From [Clostridium] polysaccharolyticum (lineage in GTDB: Bacteria; Bacillota; Clostridia; Lachnospirales; Lachnospiraceae): 64,000 bases of DNA. Position numbers and translations under genes: made by a program. The stretch's first letter is position 1. Each line of letters opens with the position of its first letter. Below are positions 18,514 to 27,232 of the stretch, in pieces. Where the stretch lies: contig NZ_FOHN01000012.1 in the NCBI RefSeq assembly GCF_900111595.1, positions 1-64,000 on the forward strand, given 5' to 3'. A model generated the notes under the pieces. The model was given only the letters and a program-made list of their open reading frames with translations, was not told the origin of the DNA and did no database searches.

Positions 18514-19266
18514 TTACACTCTAACAGTATAATCCAAACAAATCCATCCTGCACCACTCTTTAATTTACCCCAATTGCCTTCTGTCTGGACAATGGTATA
18601 AATTCCTCTATCCTGGATGGTACCAGCAATTCCATAAGAAGTTCCAGGGCCTTTACGGATATTTAATACATCTGCTGTTACCCTAACTAAATATGATGCA
18701 CCAGAATCATTGTTATTGTTGTCAGGAACTGCTGGAGCACCTAATCTTGCATTTACCTGATTTGCAATCTGTCCATGAAGGTTATATAAATAATCTCCAG
18801 GGCAGGCTTTTGCTGCAAACCAGCGATGTACTGTCATGTTCTGTTTGTCCACCTGCCCAATCAGAGACTTGTCCCCCCTCCAGAGAAGCTGTTTAATACC
18901 ATTACGTCTGCAGATATCTGTAACCAGATCAATTAAAGCATTGTAGGCTTTATCTGAAACATGCCATCCTGTCGATTCCCCACCATCATTTGCAACTTCA
19001 ATCGTAACTGCACGATGGTCGTTAGAACCACTAGAAGAACACCATGAACGGTCTTTTTCTTCTACATACATGCCAATTCTGCCATCACTGCCAATACCAT
19101 AGTTAGAACTTGCACCTCTTGTACTGTCTGCAAATAAATTACCACAAGATTCAATGGTTAAGTTACCTGCCATACAGTGGATTGTGATTGTATCAATGAC
19201 ATGATTTCTGTTCACCGTTTTGTTTGGTGATATTTTGGTATACACTACTAAAGAACTATTACTCAT
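18514..19266 (-). CDS. N-acetylmuramoyl-L-alanine amidase (PGRP/Amidase_2) with SH3 domain
   Basis: A 250-residue peptidoglycan hydrolase. Residues about 20-165 are an Amidase_2 domain with zinc ligands in T-I-H-C-M-A-G, T-V-H-R-W-F and A-C-P-G-D-Y; an Asn/Asp linker follows, then a bacterial SH3 domain (V-L-N-I-R-K-G-P-G-T-S-Y-G to W-I-C-L-D-Y), which binds the wall. There is no signal peptide, as in phage endolysins. The track ATG at 19275 abuts AGGAGG and cannot be used; ATG 19266 is 9 bases from it and is chosen. With the holin-like gene below it may be a relic or domesticated lysis module. Confidence 0.85.
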   Translation of the reverse strand: MSNSSLVVYTKISPNKTVNRNHVIDTITIHCMAGNLTIESCGNLFADSTRGASSNYGIGSDGRIGMYVEEKDRSWCSSSGSNDHRAVTIEVANDGGESTGWHVSDKAYNALIDLVTDICRRNGIKQLLWRGDKSLIGQVDKQNMTVHRWFAAKACPGDYLYNLHGQIANQVNARLGAPAVPDNNNNDSGASYLVRVTADVLNIRKGPGTSYGIAGTIQDRGIYTIVQTEGNWGKLKSGAGWICLDYTVRV

Positions 19267-19388
19267 AATTTTCATCCTCCTATTAATCCTTTTATTAATT
19301 GGAAATGCTTTTCATGTGGCCACTGAAGAAGTATTTCTATCTTTTAATAAGGAGTAATCTGCCAGATTGTAAACTAAAAATTAAAATT

Positions 19389-20120
19389 TTATAGCTGTGC
19401 CACTAATGGACACCGATGTATCAGCAAATTTCTGGTTTCATCATATATGTAAATTTCCTGTTTGTAAATGAGAGAGACTCTGATTTCTATCCATTTCCCT
19501 TTATATTGTTCTGGCACCTGATAAATTCTGTGCAGAACCTGAATGTTGCCTTTTGCCGTAACAAAGCTTTTGTATTTGATGAGATAACTCTCTCTTAATA
19601 CTTCTCTCTCTAGAAAAATGTGCCTGCATAGCTGTTTATCGTATTCTTGCAATCTTGAATTTTTCTCACGTCCTTCCCTGTTCTGCTGATTCCACTCTAA
19701 AATCAGCCCATTTACATGCTTCCTGAATTCTTTAAAATTCCTGTATTTTTTTATTGTAAGCGTCTTTATCTTTTCTCCCCATTGTTCCTTAATTGAACCA
19801 GTATCTAAATCAACTCGTTTTTCTTCTGTTTTCCACACCTGAATTCCTAGTACATGTGCAACTTGCAGCCAATTCTCCCCCAACATCCTTTCTGTTTCAA
19901 TTAATACCGTTTTTGGAATCCCATAACGCCACAGCTTATCAAACAGCGAAATCGTATCTGCATTTGACTCTATTAAAAAGAAAAATTTTGCCTGCAAAAT
20001 AAACTGACTCACATAATCATAGACAAAAATCAGCTTTCCCTTTCGCCGTCTATCCTCCACATACATATCTACGTCCTCCAATTCCTGTAATACCCATAAA
20101 TCGTTTGTATGTAACCGCAT
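19389..20120 (-). CDS. transposase-derived protein, integrase-core fold with altered catalytic residues
   Basis: A 243-residue protein laid out like the DDE integrase-core half of two-ORF elements whose first ORF is a DUF6431 zinc-ribbon protein: L-W-V-L-Q-E-L-E-D-V-D-M, F-V-Y-D-Y-V-S-Q-F-I, W-R-Y-G-I-P-K-T-V-L-I-E-T-E and D-T-G-S-I-K-E-Q-W. In active relatives these are W-Q-x-D, D-D-Y-S-R, V-D-N-G and G-K-I-E-R; here the second-strand Asp is Glu and the flanking residues differ, so strand-transfer activity is doubtful. The frame is intact and the ATG has a very strong AAGGGAGG site, unlike typical dead IS copies. It may be a decayed or a repurposed transposase. Confidence 0.55.
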   Translation of the reverse strand: MRLHTNDLWVLQELEDVDMYVEDRRRKGKLIFVYDYVSQFILQAKFFFLIESNADTISLFDKLWRYGIPKTVLIETERMLGENWLQVAHVLGIQVWKTEEKRVDLDTGSIKEQWGEKIKTLTIKKYRNFKEFRKHVNGLILEWNQQNREGREKNSRLQEYDKQLCRHIFLEREVLRESYLIKYKSFVTAKGNIQVLHRIYQVPEQYKGKWIEIRVSLIYKQEIYIYDETRNLLIHRCPLVAQL

Positions 20121-20191
20121 TGTAACCTCCCTTATATCTAGTTATTCCTCACCAAATGTAACATAATATTTACATTTTGCCTATTCACAAT

Positions 20192-20674
20192 CTATGTGGT
20201 ATAAAAAAGGATCTGCCTTACCTTTTTTCTAGTTATAATCTTAGTGCTCTGTAGATAATATAACCAGCTTATCCATTGTTTTCTAAAGATATATAAAATA
20301 AGATGAATACCATGTAACGTCCTATAAACAAAATTATGGTATATTTTTAGAATCCTTTGACAACAACTTACTTTTCCTTTGAATTGAAATAGAAGACGTA
20401 ATATTTTCAGATAGAAAGAAATGCTATAAATACGATATGGAGCAACGTCTTTTGGCAAAACAGCATGAGTTACTTTGCAAGCTAAACAGCGAACTCTCAG
20501 AATCTTAAGCTGTACTTCTTCCAAAGTACCTTGCCATCGTACTATATTTCTCTTATAGTACCCATGCCGTGCCAAGTTATTTCTCTTGCATATGGGACAT
20601 TTATAAAATATTTTCTTTTGCGACTTTACTGCTCTTTCGTAATGAAAACTATGCAATGTCCAGTCAATAATCAC
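20192..20674 (-). CDS. DUF6431-type zinc-ribbon transposase accessory protein
   Basis: A 160-residue protein. The first half carries a zinc ribbon (Y-K-C-P-I-C-K-R-N-N-L-A-R-H-G-Y-Y and I-L-R-V-R-C-L-A-C-K-V-T-H-A-V-L-P) and matches the DUF6431 domain found just upstream of an integrase-core transposase in clostridial elements. Family members continue with a helix-turn-helix segment; here the C-terminal half (Y-L-K-I-L-R-L-L-F-Q-F onward) is poorly conserved and Tyr/Ile-rich, suggesting decay or replacement. It precedes the integrase-core gene by 71 bases. I see no clear terminal inverted repeats around the pair. Confidence 0.55.
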   Translation of the reverse strand: MIIDWTLHSFHYERAVKSQKKIFYKCPICKRNNLARHGYYKRNIVRWQGTLEEVQLKILRVRCLACKVTHAVLPKDVAPYRIYSISFYLKILRLLFQFKGKVSCCQRILKIYHNFVYRTLHGIHLILYIFRKQWISWLYYLQSTKIITRKKVRQILFYTT

Positions 20675-20686
20675 TGCGAACCCACC

Positions 20687-21706
20687 TTATACTAGTCCAA
20701 TTCCTCTTAAAATAACAATTGCAATAAATATAGTAAACACAGACATAATGCTTGTCCACACTACAAGCTGTCCTGCCAGTTCTTCATCCCCACCCATTTC
20801 CCCTGCCATAATGGCACTTGCTACTGCCACAGGAGAGGCAAACAACGCAATAAATGCTGAGTATTGTGCATTTGTAAATTGAAACCGTTCTGTGTAACTT
20901 GACAAAAGTACTGCACTGGTTAATGCAAGAAATGGTGTAAGCACAACTCTCCAGAATGTTCCATATATAATCTCTTTCCTCAGTCTTTTCACTGCACGAA
21001 ACTGAAAATTGCCACCTAGCACTATTAGTGCAAGTGGAGAGGCAATGGTTCCTACACTCTTAATTGCTTTATATAAAAATGGCAGATTATCCTGCATGGT
21101 AAATACCAGATGTCCTGACTGTTCTTCCCTTGGAAGTACCAAACGAACCAACAGGCAGATTATTCCCAATAAAACACCTCGTATTAATGGATTTTTCGCT
21201 ATTTTCTTTCCTATTTCTTTAAGAGAAACCCTTTTTCCTGATGCATCCGTCTGAAACATAGTCAATGCAACGACAGCCAGTACATTAAACATAGGAATGG
21301 AAAATGCAGAAACAACGGATGCTGCCTTAATCCCGCCACTTCCTCCTATAGATTCTGCTAATGGAATACCTATAATGGCAAAATTAGAACGAAAGATACA
21401 TTGTAAAAGAACACCACGTTTTTTCGGCTCCTTCGTAAACAGTATTGTCACACCAATACCTGCCAGAAATATAATTCCTATTGCCATACATATAAAAAGC
21501 AGTACCTGCCAATGAATCTCTGTAATCGCTTCAATTGAATATACGTTATAGAAAAGCAGCACGGGTAACGCCACTTGAAATACAAACCGGTTTCCACATT
21601 TTAAAAAACTATCATTTAAAATCTCTTTCCGTCTAAGGTAATACCCCAGAAAAATAAGCAAAATAATAGGTAACACTGCGTTACAGGCAAATACGAAAGT
21701 CTCCAT
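20687..21706 (-). CDS. AEC-family (auxin efflux carrier-like) permease
   Basis: A 339-residue protein with ten hydrophobic helices in two five-helix repeats, each broken by a polar crossing helix: N-F-A-I-I-G-I-P-L-A in the first half and A-S-P-V-A-V-A-S in the second are typical AEC motifs. Bacterial members export dicarboxylates or other anions; the substrate is unknown. The ATG at 21706 has GGAG seven bases upstream; the open frame to 21787 overlaps the upstream region and is not preferred. It follows the PhoR-like kinase gene by 77 bases containing an inverted repeat, so it may be read through from the pho operon or have its own control. Confidence 0.8.
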   Translation of the reverse strand: METFVFACNAVLPIILLIFLGYYLRRKEILNDSFLKCGNRFVFQVALPVLLFYNVYSIEAITEIHWQVLLFICMAIGIIFLAGIGVTILFTKEPKKRGVLLQCIFRSNFAIIGIPLAESIGGSGGIKAASVVSAFSIPMFNVLAVVALTMFQTDASGKRVSLKEIGKKIAKNPLIRGVLLGIICLLVRLVLPREEQSGHLVFTMQDNLPFLYKAIKSVGTIASPLALIVLGGNFQFRAVKRLRKEIIYGTFWRVVLTPFLALTSAVLLSSYTERFQFTNAQYSAFIALFASPVAVASAIMAGEMGGDEELAGQLVVWTSIMSVFTIFIAIVILRGIGLV

Positions 21707-21721
21707 ATAATCACTCCATCG

Positions 21722-21765
21722 GTAAGCTTGTTCCATACGAAATACTGGAATTATAACAAGCTTAC
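21722..21765. promoter_or_regulatory. inverted repeat in the kinase-permease gap
   Basis: GTAAGCTTGTT at 21722-21732 is the exact reverse complement of AACAAGCTTAC at 21755-21765; inside, TTCCA and TGGAA can extend the stem. No T tract follows on the minus strand and the ribosome binding site of the AEC gene is next, so this may be an attenuating or processing hairpin or an operator rather than a plain terminator. Confidence 0.5.
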
Positions 21766-21783
21766 ACAATGGAGATGGCAATG

Positions 21784-23124
21784 TCAACTTACCTTTGTCT
21801 CTGCTGGCAATGTTACCATAATTTTAGTTCCTATTCCTACATCACTGTCGATGTCTATTTTTCCTTCATGGTATTCTACCACATGCTTCACAATGGCAAG
21901 CCCTAATCCTGTCCCGCCAATCTGTTTGGAATGGCTTTTGTCTACCCTGTAAAAACGTTCAAAAATGCGGTTCTGGCAATCCTTTGGAATTCCAATTCCG
22001 TTATCCTCTACTTCGATTACTACTTTTTCCTGTTTCCTCTTAATCCTCAAATGCACAAAACCACCAGGTTTGTTATATTTAATTGCATTTTCACAGAGAT
22101 TATACAAAAGTTCTTCCATCATAAGCTCCACTGCTGTAATCCGGATATTTTCTATATCCAGATCAAATTTTACTTTATAGCGATCGGTAACAGGCTGTAA
22201 AGACTGTTCCACTCTCATGGCAAGTTCATTCATTTTTACACTGACTACATCAATTCCTACTTTTTTCTCATCTAGCCTGGAAAGCTTAATAATGTCATTT
22301 ACCAGATTAATAAGTCTTTCTGATTCTTTATAAATCTTCTCTGAAAAATGTTCCACATCTTCGGCCTTTACCATGCCATTCCGAAGCAGATCCGCATAGC
22401 CTGATATAGTGGTAATAGGTGTTTTTAATTCGTGAGAAACGTTAGCCGAAAACTCTCTTCTAAGTTTCTCATTTTTCTTTCGCTCATCGTTATATTTACT
22501 AATTCTTCGTAACAAAGGATTAAACTCTTTGTAACGGAAATTAGTTTCCGGGTTGTGTATATCAATATTATTGATAGGTTCAATGATAGTATTGGACATT
22601 TTCCATGCAACCACCAGAGACAACACCATGATAAATGCAAATACAACAAAGTAATAAGGTGTCAAACTTATCACTAGAGAAAGCAGGCTTTGTGACACAT
22701 AGGCGATACGAACAGCTTCACCCGACTTTACGCACTGGCTTGCATAATAAGTCTGCTCATTCAGAGTCTTGGAATGCCTTACATCAAAGGAACTGCCATG
22801 AGTAAAAGCCTCCTTAATCTCAGGACGGTCTTTATGATTTCCCATCTGGCTTGCTTTTTCCTTACTGTCGTATAACACCGTTCCATCCTTAGCTACCACA
22901 GTAATTCGTGAATCATTTTCCTTGGATATAGATTCCAAATACCTCTGCACTTCCTTTGAATTCATATGCTCTAATGCAATGGCAATATCCTCTACTTCGC
23001 TTTTCATCTGTTTTTCCATCATAATGTGATTTACGTTATGAAAGAGCACTAGAACAAACACAGAAATTACCATTAAAATAGCACAGGATAAGGCACACAT
23101 ATTCATATAAATTCGCTTTCTCAT
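21784..23124 (-). CDS. phoR: PhoR-like sensor histidine kinase
   Basis: A 446-residue membrane kinase: helix 1 (about 10-30), an extracytoplasmic sensor of about 110 residues with a PAS-like pattern (V-V-A-K-D-G-T-V-L-Y-D-S), helix 2 (about 155-175), then HisKA with phospho-His H231 in S-H-E-L-K-T-P and an HATPase domain (N-box L-C-E-N-A-I-K-Y-N-K, D-N-G-I-G-I, G-T-G-L-G-L-A-I-V). It overlaps the response regulator gene by 4 bases. Linkage to a Na/Pi transporter and a Pho-box-like promoter points to phosphate sensing; PAS and HAMP details vary among paralogs, so the name is inferred from context. Confidence 0.85.
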   Translation of the reverse strand: MRKRIYMNMCALSCAILMVISVFVLVLFHNVNHIMMEKQMKSEVEDIAIALEHMNSKEVQRYLESISKENDSRITVVAKDGTVLYDSKEKASQMGNHKDRPEIKEAFTHGSSFDVRHSKTLNEQTYYASQCVKSGEAVRIAYVSQSLLSLVISLTPYYFVVFAFIMVLSLVVAWKMSNTIIEPINNIDIHNPETNFRYKEFNPLLRRISKYNDERKKNEKLRREFSANVSHELKTPITTISGYADLLRNGMVKAEDVEHFSEKIYKESERLINLVNDIIKLSRLDEKKVGIDVVSVKMNELAMRVEQSLQPVTDRYKVKFDLDIENIRITAVELMMEELLYNLCENAIKYNKPGGFVHLRIKRKQEKVVIEVEDNGIGIPKDCQNRIFERFYRVDKSHSKQIGGTGLGLAIVKHVVEYHEGKIDIDSDVGIGTKIMVTLPAETKVS

Positions 23125-23804
23125 TTTGCCACCCCGATTTTATATCCTACGCCCCGGATGGTCTGAATCAGACTTCCAGCAGCACCAAGTTTCTGTCTTA
23201 AAGAACCGATGTGAACATCTACGGTGCGGCTTTCTCCTTCGTAACCTGTATTCCATACCAGATCCAGCAGTTTTTCCCTAGACATGACTAAATCATGATT
23301 GACCATCAGATTGTAAAGAAGTTCAAATTCTTTATAGGTTAAAGATACCTGTTCTCCTTCTACTAAAACAATATGTTTTTCATTATCCAGTTCAATGTTT
23401 CCGATCCGCAATACATTTTCACGCTCACTGACATTGGTTCTGCGCATAACTGCTTTGATACGGGAAATCAGTTCCATTACTCCAAATGGCTTGGCCACAT
23501 AATCGTCCGCTCCCAGATCAAGCCCCTTGATTTTATCATATTCACTTGCCTTGGCAGTCAACATAATTACAGGCAGTTTCCTTGTATCCTGATTTGCCTT
23601 CAGTTTCTTTAAGATAGAGATTCCATCTTCATCAGGCAGCATAATATCTAACAAAATCAAATCCGGTTTTCTGTTTTTTAATCCCTTGTAAAACCTTTCT
23701 GCATTTTCGAAACCCTCAGCCTGATAATTGGCAGACTGCAAGGTATAAATTACTAGTTCACGGATATTATCATCATCTTCTATACAATAAATCAATTGCG
23801 CCAT
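23121..23804 (-). CDS. phoB: PhoB/PhoP-like response regulator
   Basis: An OmpR-family regulator of 227 residues: receiver with acidic pair E9-D10-D11, phosphoacceptor D53 (L-L-D-I-M-L-P), T in M-L-T-A-K and K in Y-V-A-K-P-F; then a winged-helix domain ending S-L-R-Q-K-L and I-R-G-V-G-Y-K-I. The ATG at 23804 is taken over an upstream GTG/ATG at 23819 because it starts the conserved receiver (M-A-Q-L-I-Y-C-I-E-D-D). It sits between the Na/Pi transporter and the kinase, and probably binds the direct TTTACA repeats upstream of the operon. Confidence 0.87.
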   Translation of the reverse strand: MAQLIYCIEDDDNIRELVIYTLQSANYQAEGFENAERFYKGLKNRKPDLILLDIMLPDEDGISILKKLKANQDTRKLPVIMLTAKASEYDKIKGLDLGADDYVAKPFGVMELISRIKAVMRRTNVSERENVLRIGNIELDNEKHIVLVEGEQVSLTYKEFELLYNLMVNHDLVMSREKLLDLVWNTGYEGESRTVDVHIGSLRQKLGAAGSLIQTIRGVGYKIGVAK

Positions 23805-23825
23805 ACTTTTCACCACCATCTTTTA

Positions 23826-25475
23826 TTATATCTCATTTAAGACATACCCTGCAACATTATCGGCATGATCGGAAATTCTCTCCAGATTACTTAAAATATC
23901 AAGAAATACCACCCCTGAGGTAGGTTTGCACAATTCATTAGCTAACCGCTTCATATGTTTATTTCGAAGTTCGTCTTCTATACTGTCTACCAGGTCTTCA
24001 TATTGTCTTGCCCTGTCTGCACTTTCCTTGCTCAAATCTCTTCTAGCCCTTATGGAATAAATAAAACTGTTGGTTACAATCTCCATAATACCTTCTAATT
24101 CCTTATAGGCAGGTTCTGAAAACTGGATGTTATTCTCTATCATATAATTGCAGAGTTCTGCAAGGTTTTCAGCATGATCCCCCATTCTTTCAAAATTGCT
24201 TACGGTATAAAACAGATTGGTAATACTGGTATGCTGTTCTTCCGTTAAAGGCAATGCACTGATTTTTACTAAATAATCCGATATTACATCCGTCATTTTA
24301 TCAATAGTATCTTCTTTCTCAAATACTATTTTCACTTTCCTTGCATCTCTTGAAATGATAGCATCAAAGGCTAGCTTAACTGATTCATAAGCCACTTCTC
24401 CCATATGAACCACTTCCTGGACAGCCTCCGCTACTGCAAAAGATGGGGATTCTAAAATACGTTTATCCAGATGCCTCGATGCAAGTTCCACGTCATCTTC
24501 AGCTTCCTCTAAACCGTGACTTTTTAACACAATATCAGAAAAACTGGCTACAAGTTTTGTAAATGGAGCGAGCAGAAAGGCTACTACAATATTAAATCCA
24601 GAATGGAATGCTGCAATTCCTGCACTGGATATGGTTCCATTAGCAAAACCCGCATTTCTTGCAAATACAATTGCCATTCCGAAACCAAATACAATTGTTC
24701 CAAAAACATTAAAAAACAAATGAATCATGGCAGATCGTTTTGCATTTACCTGAGTACCTGCACTGGAAATAAGTGCTGGCATGCAAGTTCCTATGTTCTG
24801 TCCTAAGATAATAAAAACGGCTGTTTTCCAGTTTACAAGTCCATTCAGTGCAAAGCACTGGAGAATTCCTATGGATACAGAAGAACTCTGCAAAATTAAT
24901 GTCACAAAAATTCCAGCTATAATTGCAAGAAATGGCCTATTCCCTAGGTATAAAAACTTCTGAACATAATCTCCTTGTTCTTTCACTTGTCCGATAGCAT
25001 TTGTCATAGTAAATAACCCTAAAAAGAGAATTCCAGCTCCAAAGATTACATCTGCAGCCACTTTTTTCTTCTCTGTCTTTAAAAACATCATCATAAACGC
25101 TGCAATTCCTACTAAAAATGAAGCTATTAAATACCCATATTGCAGGTTTCTAAGAGTAAACAGCGATACAAGCCATCCTGTTACTGTAGTTCCGATATTA
25201 GCTCCCATAATAACACCAACAGATTGAATCAGACTTAAAATTCCTGCATTGACAAATCCCACTACCATAATGGTTGTCCCTGTACTGCTCTGAATAATGG
25301 CTGTAATCAGCACTCCTGCCAGTATTGCCATTGCTTTTTTATCCGATAAAGCCTCTAAAAAGTTCTTAACAAATGCTCCTGTCAGTTTCTGCATACCCTC
25401 AGCCATGCGGTTCATACCGTACAGAAACATTCCTAACCCTCCAAAAAAAATTACTATTGTGGAACAGTAATTCAT
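23826..25475 (-). CDS. Na/Pi cotransporter family protein with PhoU-like domain
   Basis: A 549-residue NptA-type protein. Residues 1-310 contain two inverted membrane repeats, each with the QSS motif (I-I-Q-S-S-T-G-T-T and L-Q-S-S-S-V-S-I-G) and G-A-N-I-G-T / G-Q-N-I-G-T; residues about 340-549 are a PhoU-like helical bundle (N-F-E-R-M-G-D-H-A-E-N, N-L-E-R-I-S-D-H-A-D-N) that likely gates or regulates uptake. It imports phosphate with sodium across the inner membrane. It is the first gene of the operon with phoB and phoR, just downstream of the Pho-box candidate. Confidence 0.88.
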   Translation of the reverse strand: MNYCSTIVIFFGGLGMFLYGMNRMAEGMQKLTGAFVKNFLEALSDKKAMAILAGVLITAIIQSSTGTTIMVVGFVNAGILSLIQSVGVIMGANIGTTVTGWLVSLFTLRNLQYGYLIASFLVGIAAFMMMFLKTEKKKVAADVIFGAGILFLGLFTMTNAIGQVKEQGDYVQKFLYLGNRPFLAIIAGIFVTLILQSSSVSIGILQCFALNGLVNWKTAVFIILGQNIGTCMPALISSAGTQVNAKRSAMIHLFFNVFGTIVFGFGMAIVFARNAGFANGTISSAGIAAFHSGFNIVVAFLLAPFTKLVASFSDIVLKSHGLEEAEDDVELASRHLDKRILESPSFAVAEAVQEVVHMGEVAYESVKLAFDAIISRDARKVKIVFEKEDTIDKMTDVISDYLVKISALPLTEEQHTSITNLFYTVSNFERMGDHAENLAELCNYMIENNIQFSEPAYKELEGIMEIVTNSFIYSIRARRDLSKESADRARQYEDLVDSIEDELRNKHMKRLANELCKPTSGVVFLDILSNLERISDHADNVAGYVLNEI

Positions 25476-25558
25476 TTTATATACTTCCTTTCCATATATA
25501 AATCATAAAATTTCTGCTTATACACTAAAATCCATTATATTCCTAAGCTGTAAGATAT

Positions 25559-25587
25559 ATTATAAGCATTTGTAAAGACTATGTAAA
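25559..25587 (-). promoter_or_regulatory. Pho-box candidate and -10 of the Na/Pi-phoB-phoR operon
   Basis: On the minus strand two exact TTTACA copies lie at 25582-25587 and 25571-25576, 11 bases apart, matching the TT(A/T/C)ACA direct-repeat, one-helical-turn layout of Bacillus PhoP boxes. A TATAAT at 25559-25564 follows 6 bases further on, so the repeats occupy the -35 region, as in activator-dependent promoters. No good -35 hexamer is otherwise visible. That the operon is self-activated under phosphate limitation is inferred. Confidence 0.6.
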
Positions 25588-25590
25588 GTT

Positions 25591-25916
25591 TTGCCTCCTT
25601 TTTTACAGCTTTGAAAGGTTGATATCTTCTGGTTCTGTTAGCTGCTTTCCCAAGCTTGATAACAGTTCAAAGTTAATATGATACCCTAAAAGAGCAGATT
25701 ATGCAGAAATACAACAAAAATTTGGCTTTTCTACGCTCGTGAAATTTATCTTATCTTTTGGAAGCAATACATCAGGACATAAAATAGACAAACTTTTTCT
25801 TTGATCCATGCAACGGCTTTCAATACGGATGCCTGGTTTCGATGCAGTGATTTGTACTTTTAGATAAAATGAGACTGTTGTAGATAAAACCACGGAAACT
25901 CAAGGAGAGTTTCTCC
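25591..25916. other. intergenic DNA, no recognisable gene
   Basis: A 64-codon open frame on the minus strand (25699-25893) has no ribosome binding site and no family I recognise; I do not call it a gene. A short hairpin AAGGAGA/TCTCCTT lies at about 25902-25918, immediately before the plus-strand promoter. Nothing else is seen. Confidence 0.4.
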
Positions 25917-25946
25917 TTTACCATCTGCAGATAAATGTAGTATAAT
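25917..25946 (+). promoter_or_regulatory. promoter of the FMN reductase-like gene
   Basis: TTTACC at 25917-25922 and a perfect TATAAT at 25941-25946 with an 18-base spacer, 38 bases ahead of the ATG. A GAGG site precedes the start codon. Confidence 0.6.
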
Positions 25947-25983
25947 ATAGTTTGCAAAATATAAATTTAATGAGGTTACACAT

Positions 25984-26925
25984 ATGAGTTTTAAAGTTAT
26001 GGGAATTACTGCTGGAAGAAAAGATTCCAATTCTGAAATTTTATTAAAAGAAGCCTTGCTTGCTTGTCAAAATCAAGGTGCACAAATCACTATGATCAAC
26101 TTACATGACTACAATATTTTAGATTGTACTGGATGTACTGTCTGCACTCATGCAATGAGCGATGGCAAAGAATTAAAATGCTCATTAGAAGGAAAAGATG
26201 ATAAAAAAGCCATTATGGATGTATTATTACAGCAAGATGCCTTAATTTTCTCTATTCCAACCTATGAGCTTATGCCCAGTGCTACATTCTTAAAGTTCAT
26301 GCATCGAAACCTTGGGTATACGATTCCATATCTTGAGGCTACAGGAAAGTTAAAACACATTGACCGTGTTGGAGCATTAATCGCAGTTGGAGGTTCAACT
26401 CTTTCTTGGCAGTCTATGGCATTAGAATCTATGCAGGCTGCATGCATTACAAGTGGTGCAAAAATAGTAGATATGTTTATGGCTACTAGAGTTCCTGCTC
26501 CAAAACATTGTCTACTTCATGATAATTTGATTAAACGAGCCGAAGAAGTTGGAAATAACATCATGCAAGCATTACATACCCCAGTAGAAGAAAGAAAATG
26601 GCTTGGTGACGAGAACATGGGATGGTGCCCAAATTGTCACTCCAATGCTTTAATTTTAGGTCAGCCTAGATGGGATGGACTTTGCTTCCCTGTTGAATGT
26701 CAAGTCTGTGGAGCTGGTGGTGACCTAGAAAAATCAGATAATGGAAAATGGAAGTTCGTACTAGCCGAAAATGGACTCTGTCGCGACCGTACTTGTGCTG
26801 CTGGTGGCGGGGAACATATGACTGAAATTGCTGTCACCCAAGGCGGCTTTTATACAGAAGAAAATCTGAAAATTGTGAAAACGAAATTCGAGAAGTATAA
26901 AAAGATTCAGTTTCCAACTATATAA
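25984..26925 (+). CDS. flavodoxin-like NADPH-dependent FMN reductase family protein
   Basis: A 313-residue protein. Residues 1-200 have the flavodoxin-like FMN-binding layout: G-I-T-A-G-R-K-D-S-N-S-E phosphate loop, D-C-T-G-C-T-V-C-T near 50 (a Cys pattern common in iron-sulfur flavoprotein relatives) and I-F-S-I-P-T-Y-E. A zinc-ribbon-like segment follows (W-C-P-N-C-H at about 220 and C-Q-V-C-G-A-G-G at 240). It probably passes electrons from NAD(P)H or ferredoxin to an unknown acceptor. It is one of few plus-strand genes, monocistronic, with its own promoter. Confidence 0.75.
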   Translation: MSFKVMGITAGRKDSNSEILLKEALLACQNQGAQITMINLHDYNILDCTGCTVCTHAMSDGKELKCSLEGKDDKKAIMDVLLQQDALIFSIPTYELMPSATFLKFMHRNLGYTIPYLEATGKLKHIDRVGALIAVGGSTLSWQSMALESMQAACITSGAKIVDMFMATRVPAPKHCLLHDNLIKRAEEVGNNIMQALHTPVEERKWLGDENMGWCPNCHSNALILGQPRWDGLCFPVECQVCGAGGDLEKSDNGKWKFVLAENGLCRDRTCAAGGGEHMTEIAVTQGGFYTEENLKIVKTKFEKYKKIQFPTI

Positions 26926-27232
26926 AGTCAAGACCACCAGCTTAGCTGATGGCTTGCTCTCTCCCCTATCAGGGGATATTACCTGCTTGTGCCTGGAAGG
27001 CGCACTGAAAGGTCTGCCAGCTGCACTACATTTTCAGCTGCCCCCTCTGGGGGCTTTTTCAGTGCTTCCTTATTCCAGATCTGCCCCAAAAGGTGCTTGC
27101 TGGTTTGCTTTGTTTTCCTACTGCTGCTCCAAGCAGTTTATTTCTTGTTTTTCCTCACCAGCTCACCCATAAACAGGTCGATGTTCTCTACTAACGACAT
27201 CTGGTCATATAAAACTTCTATATTTCGCAGTT
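26926..27232. other. GC-rich, hairpin-dense intergenic block
   Basis: This 307-base stretch is visibly richer in G+C than its neighbours and full of nested complementary segments: CCACCAGCT/AGCTGATGG near 26934-26952, CCCCT/AGGGG near 26963-26975, an outer stem GCACTGAAA (27002-27010) with TTTCAGTGC (27057-27065), and inside it CAGCTG pairs and GCCCCC/GGGGGC. It has no credible ORF. It could be the structured end of an IS200/IS605-type element, a mobile hairpin repeat, or a noncoding RNA. Confidence 0.5.
27040..27059 (+). terminator. strong plus-strand terminator within the hairpin block
   Basis: GCCCCC at 27040-27045 and GGGGGC at 27049-27054 with a 3-base loop, directly followed by five T. 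It can end the FMN reductase-like transcript. Confidence 0.7.

Noticed and set aside
25699-25893. 64-codon open frame on the minus strand
   Set aside because: No ribosome binding site, no family resemblance and unusual composition.
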